Assembly (NCBI RefSeq): GCF_000292525.1
Contig: NZ_AEYF01000029.1
Location: 1-64,000, forward strand
From: Rhizobium sp. CCGE 510
GTDB taxonomy: Bacteria > Pseudomonadota > Alphaproteobacteria > Rhizobiales > Rhizobiaceae
Length of the DNA stretch: 64,000 nucleotides
Direction of reading: 5' to 3'
In this document: piece after piece, positions 1 to 9,824 of the stretch
How positions within the stretch are numbered: the stretch's first letter is position 1
How the letters are laid out: each line of letters opens with the position of its first letter
Made by a program: the position numbers and the translations under genes
Notes under the pieces: generated by a model
What the model was told of the DNA's origin: nothing
Databases searched by the model: none
The model's input: the letters and a program-made list of their open reading frames with translations, nothing else

Positions 1-965
<965 letters not shown>

Positions 966-993
966 ATCAATTGATCAGAAATACTCGTTTGCA

Positions 994-2208
994 GTGCAGA
1001 TGCTGCGGCGCGATAAGCGCTGCATGCTCGAGCGCATCCGTCACTCCCCGCCGAATCTTGTTTCCACCGCCGCTGCTGGCGCCGTCGCTATGGCCGCCGC
1101 GATGGGCTTCGGGCGCTTCTCGTACACGCCGATCCTACCGGGTATGATCAGCGGCGTGCCCCTTTCGGCGGCGGATGCCGGCTTCATCGCGTCGGCGAAT
1201 TTCGTCGGTTATCTCGTCGGGGCCGTGCTTGCGGCTTATGGGTGGGCTGCGGGGCGCGAACGGCTGGTGGCGCTTCTGTCGCTGCTGGCGACCGCGATCC
1301 TGCTTGCGGCCATGGCCGCCACTCAATCCGTCGCGGTCTTTGCCGTCATCCGGTTCCTCGCCGGCCTTGCCAGCGCGTTTGCGATGGTCTTCACCTCGTC
1401 GATCGTGCTCAGCCACGGCGCTGCTGCCGGCAACGACCATGTGCAGGCGGCGCATTTTGGCGGGCCGGGGGCGGGCATTGCGCTGTCCTCGGTCATGGTA
1501 TTTCTTATCGGCCTTGGTTATCACGACGGGCCGGGCGGCTGGCGAGCCGACTGGATCGGCGGCGCGCTCTATTGCGCGGCAAGTCTCGTCGTCGTGTTCC
1601 TATTGCTGCCGTCAGCCCCGGCGCAATCGGCGCAGGCGGGCAAGGAGCCGGCGCTCGTCTGGAACCGGCCGATGGTGCTGCTGACGCTGTCCTACGGCCT
1701 GTTCGGCTTCGGCTACGTTATCACCGCGACCTTCCTCGTCACCATAGCGCGCCTTTCTGCAACCGGGCCCTTCGTCGAATTCCTCTGCTGGTTTATTGCC
1801 GGGCTGACGGCGGCCGTGGCGTTGTTTGCCTGGAAGCCGCTGGTCAGGCCGCTCGGACTGGGCGGCGTGTATGTCGCGGCGCTTATGATTGAAGCCGCCG
1901 GCGTGCTCGCGACCGTGGCGCTGCCGCCTTCGGTCGCGCCGCTGATCGGTGGCGCGCTGTTCGGGGCGACTTTCCTGGCGATTACGGCTTACGGGCTGCA
2001 GATCGGCCGCAAGCTTTCCCCCGACAGCCCGCGTCGGATACTGGCGATGATGACGGCCGCCTTCGGTGTCGGCCAGATCGTCGGGCCTGTTGTTGCCGGC
2101 TGGATTGCCGAGCGCAGCGGCAGTTTCACCGTCCCGACGGTGATCGCCGCCATCGCGCTCGTCGCCTGCGCCGCGCTGGTGATGCCGGTGATCAAGAAAA
2201 TCGCATAG
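994..2208 (+). CDS. MFS transporter, YbfB/YjiJ-like
   Basis: A 404-residue protein of about twelve hydrophobic segments with no long soluble domain. The first helix region (AAMGFGRFSYTPILPGM, residues about 35-51) resembles the start of YbfB/YjiJ-type major facilitator proteins, a family of efflux or sugar-like transporters of unknown substrate. The ATG at 1024 (residue 11) is an alternative start; neither start has a clear ribosome site. It stands alone, downstream of the IS110 upstream region, and ends at a hairpin. The substrate cannot be inferred from context. Confidence 0.8.
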   Translation: MQMLRRDKRCMLERIRHSPPNLVSTAAAGAVAMAAAMGFGRFSYTPILPGMISGVPLSAADAGFIASANFVGYLVGAVLAAYGWAAGRERLVALLSLLATAILLAAMAATQSVAVFAVIRFLAGLASAFAMVFTSSIVLSHGAAAGNDHVQAAHFGGPGAGIALSSVMVFLIGLGYHDGPGGWRADWIGGALYCAASLVVVFLLLPSAPAQSAQAGKEPALVWNRPMVLLTLSYGLFGFGYVITATFLVTIARLSATGPFVEFLCWFIAGLTAAVALFAWKPLVRPLGLGGVYVAALMIEAAGVLATVALPPSVAPLIGGALFGATFLAITAYGLQIGRKLSPDSPRRILAMMTAAFGVGQIVGPVVAGWIAERSGSFTVPTVIAAIALVACAALVMPVIKKIA

Positions 2209-2234
2209 AGCGGTTCAGCTTCGCAGAACCGCTC
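2208..2234 (+). terminator. hairpin after MFS gene
   Basis: A 9-bp perfect inverted repeat, GAGCGGTTC and GAACCGCTC, separated by nine bases. It begins at the last base of the stop codon of the MFS gene. The following bases (cattatcttg) hold only a weak T-run, so it may be a terminator or an mRNA-stabilising hairpin. Confidence 0.5.
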
Positions 2235-2239
2235 CATTA

Positions 2240-2300
2240 TCTTGTCTCTACGCAATTCCGGACGGAAAACCGCGTCGCACTTTTCCTGGAATTGCTCTAA
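2240..2300. repeat. dispersed intergenic repeat, family A, copy 1
   Basis: About 60 bp with the pattern ACGCAATTCCGGACGGAAAA, then CCGC, CACTTTTCC and TGCTCTA. Two more copies are visible in this window, at 34329-34388 and 40165-40232. All three follow the 3' end of a gene and precede a short gap. From memory this is a common rhizobial intergenic element; the copies here were aligned by eye. Confidence 0.6.
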
Positions 2301-2425
2301 CCCGTTACATCTCCGTAACAATGGGCCGAACCCATTGCTGCTTCCTTCGAACTGCCTTAGTTTCCGGCAAAATCAGTGTTCCATGACACTCCCGAGACTC
2401 ACAGTTCAGGAAAGCAAAGCTCCCC

Positions 2426-3691
2426 GTGTTTCATTCCTTTTTTCCGCAGCCAAAGGCGTTCTTTACTTCGCTCGTGGTTTGGACCCTGATTTCCATTGCC
2501 GGCTGGTATCTCTTTGCCGCCGGTCTCGGTGCATCGCTCGGCTATGTGCCGGTTGCCGAGGAACAGCAGCCGATTGACCTCTCGTTCTTCCTGCTGCCCG
2601 AAAATATCTGGTTCTACAGCTATTTCCTTCTGTCGGCGGTAATCTTCTGCGGCGCATGGCATCTGAAGGCGTTACGCCACCCTTGGAAGCTGTGGTCGAT
2701 CTGGGGTTCGGCGCTGATTATTTTCGTCACTTACTTCGGCGTCCAGATCAGCGTCGTGATCAACAACTGGCGCCGGCCATTTGGCGACCTGCTGCAGAAC
2801 GCATTGTCGAAGCAGCCAGGCATTTCCGTCGACAATTTCTACAGCTTGATGTGGGTCTTCTGTCAGATCGCGTTCCTCAGCATGTTCGTGTCGATCATGA
2901 CCGACTTTTTCACCAGCCACTACATCTTCCGCTGGCGCACGGCGATGAACAATTTCTACATGTCGAAGTGGGAAAAGCTGCGCCATATCGAAGGCGCCTC
3001 GCAGCGCGTTCAAGAAGACACGATGCGCTTTTCGAGCACGCTCGAAGGTCTGGGCATCAGCCTCATCAACTCGGTGATGACGCTCGTGGTCTTCCTGCCG
3101 ATCCTTCTGGCGCTGTCGCATTACGTGACGGAACTGCCGTTCATTGGACCGGTGGCGAATTCGCTCTTCTGGCTGGCGCTCTTCTGGTCGGCGTTCGGCA
3201 CGGTTTTGCTGGCGGTCGCAGGTGTCAAGCTGCCGGGCCTGAACTTCCGCAACCAACGCGTCGAAGCGGCCTATCGCAAGGAACTGGTCTATGGCGAGGA
3301 CCATGCGGAACGGGCTCAGCCGCTGACCGTCACGGAACTCTTCGGGAACGTTCGCCGCAACTATTACCGCATGTATTTCCACTACATGTATTTCAATGTC
3401 GCCCGCTATTTCTACATCCAGGCCGACGCACTCTTCGTGGTCTTTATGCTGGTGCCGACGATCGTGGCGGGCACCATCACTTACGGTATCTTCCAGCAGA
3501 TCTCGACTGCCTTCGGGCAGGTCAGCAACTCGTTCCAGTACCTGGTCAACTCCTGGACAACGATCATCGAACTGCTCTCCATCCACAAGCGCCTCAAGGC
3601 CTTCGAGGCAGCAATCGACGATGAGCCGCTGCCGGATATCGACCAGCGTTATCTGGAGCGTGATGCGGGTGTCGTGCACGCCGACGGCTGA
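2426..3691 (+). CDS. bacA: BacA/SbmA peptide transporter
   Basis: A 421-residue inner-membrane protein of the SbmA/BacA family, starting FHSFFPQPKAFFTS and running through about seven to eight hydrophobic segments. It shares the membrane fold of ABC exporters but has no ATPase domain. Characterised members are proton-driven importers of peptides, including proline-rich and plant NCR peptides. In Sinorhizobium and Rhizobium BacA is needed for bacteroid survival and affects very-long-chain fatty acids of lipid A. The length equals that of known rhizobial BacA. The start is GTG, with AGGAAAG about ten bases upstream. It is monocistronic, bounded by repeat elements on both sides. Confidence 0.93.
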   Translation: MFHSFFPQPKAFFTSLVVWTLISIAGWYLFAAGLGASLGYVPVAEEQQPIDLSFFLLPENIWFYSYFLLSAVIFCGAWHLKALRHPWKLWSIWGSALIIFVTYFGVQISVVINNWRRPFGDLLQNALSKQPGISVDNFYSLMWVFCQIAFLSMFVSIMTDFFTSHYIFRWRTAMNNFYMSKWEKLRHIEGASQRVQEDTMRFSSTLEGLGISLINSVMTLVVFLPILLALSHYVTELPFIGPVANSLFWLALFWSAFGTVLLAVAGVKLPGLNFRNQRVEAAYRKELVYGEDHAERAQPLTVTELFGNVRRNYYRMYFHYMYFNVARYFYIQADALFVVFMLVPTIVAGTITYGIFQQISTAFGQVSNSFQYLVNSWTTIIELLSIHKRLKAFEAAIDDEPLPDIDQRYLERDAGVVHADG

Positions 3692-3737
3692 TGGGTAAGG
3701 TTTGGCCGGATGGGATTGGCTTCAATGCCTGGTGAGG

Positions 3738-3925
3738 CGCGTGGCCCCCTCATCCGGCTGCCGCCACCCTTCTCCCCGAGGGGAGAAGAGATTCGTGGCA
3801 ACCTCGTCTCCATCTATCATTCCGGAGAGTATGTCTCGACGGTGCCTCATTCCCTTCTCCCCCAGCGGGGAGAAGGTGGCCCGAAGGGTCGGATGAGGAG
3901 GCCGCACGGCACCATGCCTCATCCC
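3738..3925. repeat. RIME-like palindromic mosaic element
   Basis: Two arms face each other across about 190 bp. The left arm reads CCCTCATCCGGCTGCCGCCA then CCTTCTCCCCG; the right arm is its imperfect complement, ending GGTCGGATGAGG. Each arm also folds on itself (CTTCTCCCC with GGGGAGAAG). The organisation matches the Rhizobium-specific intergenic mosaic element (RIME) family. It fills the gap between the convergent bacA and deacetylase genes. Confidence 0.7.
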
Positions 3926-3936
3926 AAGATAACTTA

Positions 3937-4926
3937 TTACAGTCCCGACGTCCGTTCCAGTTTCCCGCGCGCCTCGATCATCGGGATCGCTTCCGAGTAG
4001 CTGACGCAGGCGACGTCGGTGCGGTGGCAGACGTCGCCGACCAGGCGGTCGAGGGCGCGCCAGTAGGCGCCGCCGTTCATTTCGACGAAGTGGAAGCCGA
4101 GTTGGAGGGGGATGCGACCGCCGGCATATTGTTTGTCGAAAGCCTCTTTGAAGGCTGAATAGGCGCGGTCCTCGAATTCCTTTGAATCCGCGCTGTCTTC
4201 CTCACCCTTGGAGTGCCGCACGAAGAGATTGTAGTCCATGCCGATGATCGGCCTTTCGTTCGGGCCCTCGGGGATCAGCGGCAGACCGAAGCGGATGATG
4301 CCGTCTTCTTCGACAGGCATGGCCGGACCTTTGGTGACGAGGCTCGCATCATAGCTGAAGCCCGCCTTCTTTTCGGCGGCGATCATGTCGGCGCCCGCCG
4401 TTGCGGAAAGATAGGGGGCGCGAAAACCCTTGATGTCGTGATCCACAAGATCCTGCCAGCCGGCCGGCTCCTCAAGGCCGACGCTTTTCCAGGCATTTTT
4501 CAGGGTCGCGTGGAAGGTGGCATATTCGGCCGACCAGTCGGCCTCGCTCCAGAGACGGCCGTCGAAATGGCCGCAGGCATGGCTCGATATGTCGTGGCCT
4601 TCGAGATGAGCATGCCAGATATTGCCGAGCCTTTCGCGGATCTCGTCGTCGCTCTGGGCGAAGCCGACATTGGATTTTCCGCGCTTCTGGTGCGGTGCCT
4701 GGTAGGCCCTCTTGGCCGCCTCGTTCATCAGGAAAGTGCAGGAGAGGAAATAGCTGAAGTGGGCGCCGTTCTTCGCGGCCATCTCGCGGCTCTTCAGCCA
4801 GAGCGCATTGTCGTGGGCTCCGTCGAACGAGATGATGACCAGCTGTTTCGGCCGATCGGCCGCGTCTGCCGCCGTCGGCAGGAGGAACGATGCAGCCAGA
4901 CAGGCGGAGAGGAAAGGACGAGACAT
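3937..4926 (-). CDS. secreted polysaccharide deacetylase-like protein
   Basis: A 329-residue protein with an N-terminal signal peptide ending near ADAA. NodB-type deacetylase motifs follow: VIISFDGAHD (metal aspartate region), SSHACGHFDG (HxxxH-like metal site) and FRAPYLS. NodB-fold enzymes remove acetyl groups from N-acetyl sugars with a metal ion. The first motif departs from the usual FDDG, so activity is not assured. A GTG two codons upstream (4932) could also start the protein. It faces bacA tail to tail and is followed upstream by the divergent NnrU-like gene. The substrate is unknown; cell-wall glycan is a reasonable guess. Confidence 0.75.
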   Translation of the reverse strand: MSRPFLSACLAASFLLPTAADAADRPKQLVIISFDGAHDNALWLKSREMAAKNGAHFSYFLSCTFLMNEAAKRAYQAPHQKRGKSNVGFAQSDDEIRERLGNIWHAHLEGHDISSHACGHFDGRLWSEADWSAEYATFHATLKNAWKSVGLEEPAGWQDLVDHDIKGFRAPYLSATAGADMIAAEKKAGFSYDASLVTKGPAMPVEEDGIIRFGLPLIPEGPNERPIIGMDYNLFVRHSKGEEDSADSKEFEDRAYSAFKEAFDKQYAGGRIPLQLGFHFVEMNGGAYWRALDRLVGDVCHRTDVACVSYSEAIPMIEARGKLERTSGL

Positions 4927-5048
4927 GGACACCGCGACAATTTGTTCGCGGTTTCCCTCCGATAGAATTGCGGCGAAGCTGCGGTCTCAACTGGTATTTT
5001 TTCCCGCCAGCCGGTAAGTCATGACAAACGGCACGGAAGGGACCCGCC

Positions 5049-5633
5049 ATGACTTTGCTTATCGTCGGCATCATACTTTTCCTCGGGGTGCATCTGGTGC
5101 GGGTGGTGGCCCCCGGCTTCCGCCGTTCGATGATCGCAAGCCTCGGCGAGAAGGGCTGGCGGGTGGCCTATTCGATCGCGAGTCTCGCCACGCTGATCCT
5201 GTTGATCTATGGCTTCGGGCAGGCCCGTGACGTAACCGGCATGCTCTACAATCCGCCGGTCTGGATGGCGCATATCACGATCACGCTAATGCTGATCGCA
5301 ATGATCTGTCTCGTCGCCTCGCTGCTGCCTGCGGGGCATATCGCGACCAAGACCAAACATCCGATGGTGCTGTCAGTGAAGATCTGGGCGCTGGCGCATC
5401 TGCTCGCCAATGGCGAAACGTCGTCGGTGCTGCTGTTTGCGGCCTTCCTGGCCTGGGGCGTCATCCTGCGCATTTCGCTGAAAAGACGACAGAGGGCGGG
5501 AGATATCGTGCTCCGGCCGTTCGTCTCGGCCAAATACGATCTCTACGCGGTTATCATCGGCGTCGTCGTCTGGGCGCTGATCATCTGGAAGCTGCACGAA
5601 TGGTTGATCGGCGTTTCGCCGCTCGTCATCTGA
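5049..5633 (+). CDS. NnrU family membrane protein
   Basis: A 194-residue protein of about five hydrophobic helices. The opening GIILFLGVHLVRVVAPGFRR and the later GHIATKTKHPMVLSVKIWALAHLLANGETSS block, with its conserved His and Lys residues, are characteristic of NnrU. NnrU was named from a nitric-oxide-related operon in Rhodobacter and is related to the isoprenoid methyltransferase-like protein MtrU/PH4; its biochemical role is unsettled. There is no denitrification gene nearby, so the NO link should not be assumed. The gene is divergent from the deacetylase gene and is followed by a repeat element. Confidence 0.8.
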   Translation: MTLLIVGIILFLGVHLVRVVAPGFRRSMIASLGEKGWRVAYSIASLATLILLIYGFGQARDVTGMLYNPPVWMAHITITLMLIAMICLVASLLPAGHIATKTKHPMVLSVKIWALAHLLANGETSSVLLFAAFLAWGVILRISLKRRQRAGDIVLRPFVSAKYDLYAVIIGVVVWALIIWKLHEWLIGVSPLVI

Positions 5634-5639
5634 CCTGCG

Positions 5640-5742
5640 CATACTCCCGAAAATCGATTCCGATTTTCGGAAAGGATTATGCGCGGATTCAAAGTGTTAG
5701 AGCGTCCTTGGCGCATCCTGTCGGATGAGCGGCGCTCTAATC
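5640..5742. repeat. dispersed intergenic repeat, family B, copy 1
   Basis: It contains the hairpin CCGAAAATCGATTCCGATTTTCGG (cut here into two 12-base arms: CCGAAAATCGAT and TCCGATTTTCGG). This is followed by ATTCAAAGTGTTAGAGCGTC and a second hairpin ending GGCGCTCTAA. The TCAAAGTGTTxxAGCGTCCTT core recurs at 35520-35655, and the tail part recurs at 61252-61290. Confidence 0.6.
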
Positions 5743-5840
5743 TTTCATATCCCCCTTACAACGGCGGCAAAATGGGGTAGAAGGCCCGACAATGTGCGTT
5801 TTGCACAACGTATGGGTATTTTCCGCGGCCGGAGACGAGA

Positions 5841-6524
5841 ATGGCATTCAACGACGACAGCTTCATCCGTGAAGTCAATGAGGAATTGCGCTCGGACCAG
5901 ATGAAGGGCGTCTGGCGCCGGTTCGGCCGCTATATCATCGTCGTCGCCATCCTGATCGTCGCAGGCACCGCCGGCAAGGTTCTCTTTGAATATTGGGACG
6001 ATACCCGCTCCTCGGGCGCCGGCGACCAGTTTCTGGCGGCGATGAAGCTTGCCGACGAGAACAAGAATGACGAGGCGCTGGCCGCGCTCGACAAGCTCGA
6101 AAAGGAAGGCCACGGTGCCTATCCGGTGCTGGCGCGCATGCGGGCCGCGACTGTCGAGGTCCAGAAGGGGGATACCGCCGCGGCGATCGCTTCCTTCAAC
6201 GAGATCGGCAAGGACAATGGAGTTCCGGCCGCTGTGCGTGATGCCGCCAAAATGCGGGCCGGCTGGCTGCTGATCGAAAACGGCTCTTACGAACAGGTTT
6301 CGGCCGCGATCGAGGAAATGGCCGTGCCGGGCAACGCTTTCCGCCATTCGGCACGCGAAGCGCTCGGCCTTGCTTCCTATAAGGCCGGCAACATGGCGCA
6401 GGCGCGGCAGTGGTTCCAGTCGATCGTCGATGATACCGACAGCCCGCGCAATGTTGCCAATCGCGCCCACATGATGCTTGATCTCATTACCGCATCCGGC
6501 AAGGCGCCCGCCGCGCAGGGCTGA
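5841..6524 (+). CDS. TPR-like membrane protein (YfgM-like), upstream of der
   Basis: A 227-residue protein with a short cytoplasmic N-terminus, one membrane helix at about residues 34-55 (YIIVVAILIVAGTAGKVLF) and an alpha-helical periplasmic part with TPR-like repeats (about 60-215). It resembles YfgM, a SecYEG-associated periplasmic chaperone partner in E. coli that also lies just before der. Only 16 bp separate it from der, so the two are probably co-transcribed. The start ATG has GAGACGAGA upstream. Identification rests on topology and gene order more than on a fingerprint. Confidence 0.8.
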   Translation: MAFNDDSFIREVNEELRSDQMKGVWRRFGRYIIVVAILIVAGTAGKVLFEYWDDTRSSGAGDQFLAAMKLADENKNDEALAALDKLEKEGHGAYPVLARMRAATVEVQKGDTAAAIASFNEIGKDNGVPAAVRDAAKMRAGWLLIENGSYEQVSAAIEEMAVPGNAFRHSAREALGLASYKAGNMAQARQWFQSIVDDTDSPRNVANRAHMMLDLITASGKAPAAQG

Positions 6525-6540
6525 GTTTTAAGGAAAAAGA

Positions 6541-7962
6541 ATGAGTTTCACGGTCGCGATCGTCGGTCGTCCGAATGTCGGCAAATCGACGCTTTTCAAC
6601 CGCCTGGTGGGGAAGAAGCTGGCGCTTGTCGACGACACGCCGGGTGTTACCCGCGACCGTCGGCCGGGTGATGCGCGGCTGATGGGCCTGACCTTCACCA
6701 TCATCGATACAGCTGGTCTGGAAGAGGCCGACGCGGAAAGCCTGCAGGGCCGGATGCGGGCGCAGACGGAAGCGGCGATCGACGAGGCGGATCTTTCGCT
6801 TTTCGTCGTCGACGCTAAGAGCGGATTGACGCCCGTCGATACCGACCTTGCCGAAATGCTGCGCCGGCGCGGCAAGCCGGTGGTGCTCGTCGCCAACAAA
6901 TCCGAAGCGCGCGGTTCCGACAGCGGCTTCTACGACGCCTATACGCTTGGGCTTGGCGAGCCGACGCCGATTTCGGCCGAACACGGCCAGGGCATGCTTG
7001 ACCTGCGCGATGCGATCGTCGCGGCAATCGGCGAGGAGCGGGCCTACCCCGCCAAGGAGGATGCCGCCGTCACCGACGTCGACATTCCGCAGTCTGAAGA
7101 GGGCAGCGACGAGGACGAAGAGCCCGCCTATGACGACACGAAGCCGCTGCGCGTGGCGATCGTCGGGCGGCCGAATGCCGGCAAGTCGACGCTGATCAAC
7201 CGTTTCCTCGGCGAGGACCGGCTTTTGACCGGGCCGGAGGCGGGCATCACCCGCGATTCCATCTCGGTCGAATGGGACTGGCGCGGCCGCACCATCAAGA
7301 TGTTCGATACGGCAGGCATGCGCCGCAAAGCACGGGTGATCGAGAAGCTGGAGAAGCTTTCGGTTGCCGACGCGTTGCGTGCCATCCGTTTTGCCGAGAC
7401 AGTGGTCATCGTCTTCGATGCGACCATCCCTTTCGAAAAGCAGGATCTGCAGATCGTCGATCTGGTGCTACGCGAGGGCCGCGCCGCGGTTCTCGCTTTC
7501 AACAAGTGGGACATGATCGAAGACCGGCAGGCTGTGCTTGCCGACCTGCGCGAAAAGACCGACCGGCTGCTGCCGCAGGCGCGCGGTATCCGCGCCGTGC
7601 CGATCTCCGGTCAGACCGGTTGGGGCCTCGACAAGCTGATGCAGTCGATCATCGACACGGACAGGGTCTGGAACAAGCGCATTTCGACGGCGAAGCTTAA
7701 TCGCTGGCTGGAGACGCAGCAGATCCAGCATCCGCCACCGGCCGTTTCCGGCCGCCGCATCAAGTTGAAGTACATGACGCAGGTCAAGGCCCGCCCACCG
7801 GCCTTCATGATTTCCTGCACCCGCTCCGACGCGCTGCCGGAATCCTATACGCGTTATCTGATCAACGGGTTGCGTGCCGATTTCGACATGCCGAGCGTGC
7901 CGATCCGTATTCATTTCCGTTCGGCGGAGAATCCGTTCGAAGGCAAGAAGAGACGGACCTAG
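6541..7962 (+). CDS. der: ribosome biogenesis GTPase Der (EngA)
   Basis: A 473-residue protein with two tandem GTPase domains and a C-terminal KH-like domain. The first P-loop is GRPNVGKST (residues 9-17), with DTAGLEE and NKSE. The second is GRPNAGKST (about residue 209), with DTAGMRRKA and NKWD. The acidic linker between the G domains (EEGSDEDEE) is usual for the family. Der binds the 50S subunit and is essential for its maturation. The ATG follows AAGGAAAAAGA. It is the second gene of a likely two-gene operon; a large palindromic repeat follows it. Confidence 0.97.
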   Translation: MSFTVAIVGRPNVGKSTLFNRLVGKKLALVDDTPGVTRDRRPGDARLMGLTFTIIDTAGLEEADAESLQGRMRAQTEAAIDEADLSLFVVDAKSGLTPVDTDLAEMLRRRGKPVVLVANKSEARGSDSGFYDAYTLGLGEPTPISAEHGQGMLDLRDAIVAAIGEERAYPAKEDAAVTDVDIPQSEEGSDEDEEPAYDDTKPLRVAIVGRPNAGKSTLINRFLGEDRLLTGPEAGITRDSISVEWDWRGRTIKMFDTAGMRRKARVIEKLEKLSVADALRAIRFAETVVIVFDATIPFEKQDLQIVDLVLREGRAAVLAFNKWDMIEDRQAVLADLREKTDRLLPQARGIRAVPISGQTGWGLDKLMQSIIDTDRVWNKRISTAKLNRWLETQQIQHPPPAVSGRRIKLKYMTQVKARPPAFMISCTRSDALPESYTRYLINGLRADFDMPSVPIRIHFRSAENPFEGKKRRT

Positions 7963-8016
7963 GGTTTTTTTGGGGCGCTGGTTGGCGTTTGCGGAATGTC
8001 CGTTCACGTCGTGCCG

Positions 8017-8192
8017 TGGGGCGCCCCCCTCTGCCCTGCCGGGCATCTCCCCCACAGGTGGGGAGATCGGATGGGCGGACCCGCTCGCTCCAACATCAAT
8101 TGCTTGGGGAGATACTATCCGCGAGTCGATCTCCCTCCTTGTGGGGGAGATGCCCGGCAGGGCAGAGGGGGGTGCCTCAGGCACGACCTATC
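8017..8192. repeat. large palindromic repeat between der and the MarR gene
   Basis: The left arm, CCCCCTCTGCCCTGCCGGGC followed by ATCTCCCCCACAGGTGGGGAGATC, is matched about 85 bp later by its near-complement GATCTCCCTCC...GGGGGAGATGCCCGGCAGGG CAGAGGGGGG. Each arm contains its own small hairpin built on ATCTCCCC. The layout is the same as the 3738-3925 element but the sequence differs, so it is a second RIME-like family. It sits between two convergent genes. Confidence 0.7.
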
Positions 8193-8207
8193 TCGATCGT
8201 CTTGAAC

Positions 8208-8645
8208 CTAAGCCACACTCTTGTTCAACGCCTCACGCAGCGCCACGATCTCGGCCTGGAGCCGGGTGAGATCCGCTGCATCGCGGCCGCTCGCTTCCAC
8301 GATGCAGCCGGGGACGCCGATCGCTTTTTCCTTCAGTCGCTTGCCTTCGTCGCTGAGGCGGATGACGACGACGCGTTCGTCCTCGCTGCTGCGCTCGCGT
8401 CTGATGTAGCCGGCGCTTTCCAGGCGTTTGAGCAAAGGCGTCAGCGTGCTCGATTCCAAGAAGAGCTTTTCGCCCAAACCGCCGACGGTCTGGCCGTCCT
8501 GTTCCCACAGCGCGACCATGGCCAGATATTGCGGATAGGTCAGGCCGAGCGCGTCGAGAAGCGGCTTGTAAACGCGGTTCAATGCGTGGCTTGCCGTATA
8601 GACGGCGAAGCAGATGAAATTATCGAGCTTCAACTGATCCTGCAT
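8208..8645 (-). CDS. ohrR: MarR-family repressor, OhrR-like
   Basis: A 145-residue winged-helix protein. The N-terminal LDNFICFAVYTASHALNR stretch carries the reactive-type cysteine of OhrR, which senses organic hydroperoxides. The wing region RRERSSEDERVVVIRLSDEG is typical of MarR proteins, and a second Cys lies near residue 116 (GCIVEAS). The ATG at 8645 is preferred because GGAG lies seven bases upstream; a GTG at 8657 gives four more residues. It is divergent from a secreted hydrolase, with two related palindromic sites in the 159-bp gap. That arrangement suggests it represses itself and the hydrolase. No ohr gene is adjacent, so the exact orthology is uncertain. Confidence 0.82.
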   Translation of the reverse strand: MQDQLKLDNFICFAVYTASHALNRVYKPLLDALGLTYPQYLAMVALWEQDGQTVGGLGEKLFLESSTLTPLLKRLESAGYIRRERSSEDERVVVIRLSDEGKRLKEKAIGVPGCIVEASGRDAADLTRLQAEIVALREALNKSVA

Positions 8646-8670
8646 GGGTATCTCCACAACTGATCGAACT

Positions 8671-8692
8671 TATATCGCGCGATAAATAATCG
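8671..8692. promoter_or_regulatory. predicted OhrR operator 1
   Basis: The perfect 12-bp palindrome TATCGCGCGATA (8673-8684) sits in an AT-rich setting just upstream of the ohrR-like gene, and TAAATAATCG follows it. A related sequence in the same gap supports a repressor site. Not experimentally shown. Confidence 0.6.
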
Positions 8693-8732
8693 CAAACGTC
8701 TTTTACGCATGGCAGGCATGCAGAAATTTTAA

Positions 8733-8763
8733 TTGTCCAATAAATAATCGTGCGCGATATAAA
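8733..8763 (+). promoter_or_regulatory. hydrolase promoter with predicted OhrR operator 2
   Basis: A possible -35 TTGTCC (8733-8738) and -10 GATATA (8756-8761) are spaced by 17 bases. The space between them is AATAAATAATCGTGCGCG, which continues into ATATAAA. It shares TAAATAATCG and the TATATCGCGC complement with operator 1. A repressor bound here would sit inside the promoter of the hydrolase gene. Confidence 0.5.
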
Positions 8764-8804
8764 AACGGTGTTCACGACGAACACCAAACCGAGAGGAGAA
8801 GACA

Positions 8805-9818
8805 ATGTCGACCATCAAGACCGCAGTTTCCGCAGCAGCACTCCTGGCAGCCTCCGCCGTCGGCGCGCTTGCCGATCCGGTACTCGAGCCGACAACGCAG
8901 AAATTCATCGACGCCCTTGCCGGCGGCAAGCCGATCTACACGCTGTCACCGGCCGATGCCCGCAATGTTCTGGCCGGTGCGCAGAAGGGCGACGTCAAGA
9001 AGCTTGCCGCGCAGGAAGAGGATAAGGTCATCAAAACAGGCCCGACCGGCAGCATCAAGCTGCGCATCGTCCGCCCGGAACATGCCAAGGGCACGCTGCC
9101 GGTCATTCTCTATTTCCACGGCGGCGGCTGGGTGCTGGGCGATGCGGATACGCATGACCGCTTGGTGCGCGAGATCGCCAACGGCGCTGATGCCGCCGTC
9201 GTCTTCGTCGATTACGAACGCTCGCCGGAGGCCCGCTATCCCGTTGCCATCGAGCAGGCCTATGCGGCGACAAAATATGTCGCCGAGCATGCCAAGGAGT
9301 TCAACGTCGACGCCAGCAGGCTGGCGGTCGCAGGCGATAGCGTCGGCGGCAATATGGCGGCGGTGGTGACACTGCTTGCCAAGGAGCGCGGCGGTCCGGC
9401 CATCGACCAGCAAGTGCTGTTCTACCCGGTCACTGACGCCAATTTCGACAATGGCTCTTATAACCAGTTCGCCAATGGCCCGTGGTTGACCAAGGAAGGG
9501 ATGAAGTGGTTCTGGAACGCCTACCTGCCGGACGAGGCCAAGCGCAAGGAGCCGACGGCTTCGCCGCTGCAGGCGTCGCTGGAGCAGTTGAACGGCCTGC
9601 CGCCAGCGCTCGTCATCGTCGACGAGAACGACGTGCTGCGCGACGAGGGCGAGGCCTATGCCCGCAAGCTCAGCCAGGCCGGCGTCCGCGTTACGTCAAT
9701 GCGTTACAACGGCACGATCCACGACTTCGTGCTCCTGAACGCCATTGCCGAAACGCCTGCTGCACGCAGCGCGATTGCGGTTGCGAACGACACGCTTCGT
9801 AACGCCCTTCATAAGTAA
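8805..9818 (+). CDS. periplasmic alpha/beta hydrolase (HSL-type esterase)
   Basis: A 337-residue protein with a signal peptide (cleavage near GALA-DP, residue 23). The catalytic core matches hormone-sensitive-lipase-type esterases: the oxyanion motif YFHGGGW (about residue 104), the nucleophile elbow GDSVGGN (about 178), a DEND acid region and the catalytic His in GTIHDF. Such enzymes hydrolyse short acyl esters. The ATG follows GAGAGGAGAAG. It is divergent from, and probably controlled by, the OhrR-like repressor, so oxidised or peroxide-derived esters are possible substrates, but this is inference. A strong terminator lies 27 bp after its stop. Confidence 0.85.
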   Translation: MSTIKTAVSAAALLAASAVGALADPVLEPTTQKFIDALAGGKPIYTLSPADARNVLAGAQKGDVKKLAAQEEDKVIKTGPTGSIKLRIVRPEHAKGTLPVILYFHGGGWVLGDADTHDRLVREIANGADAAVVFVDYERSPEARYPVAIEQAYAATKYVAEHAKEFNVDASRLAVAGDSVGGNMAAVVTLLAKERGGPAIDQQVLFYPVTDANFDNGSYNQFANGPWLTKEGMKWFWNAYLPDEAKRKEPTASPLQASLEQLNGLPPALVIVDENDVLRDEGEAYARKLSQAGVRVTSMRYNGTIHDFVLLNAIAETPAARSAIAVANDTLRNALHK

Positions 9819-9824
9819 GACGGG

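Noticed and set aside
2672..3679. 335-codon frame antisense to bacA
   Set aside because: BacA is certain on the plus strand and the antisense product has no recognisable domain.
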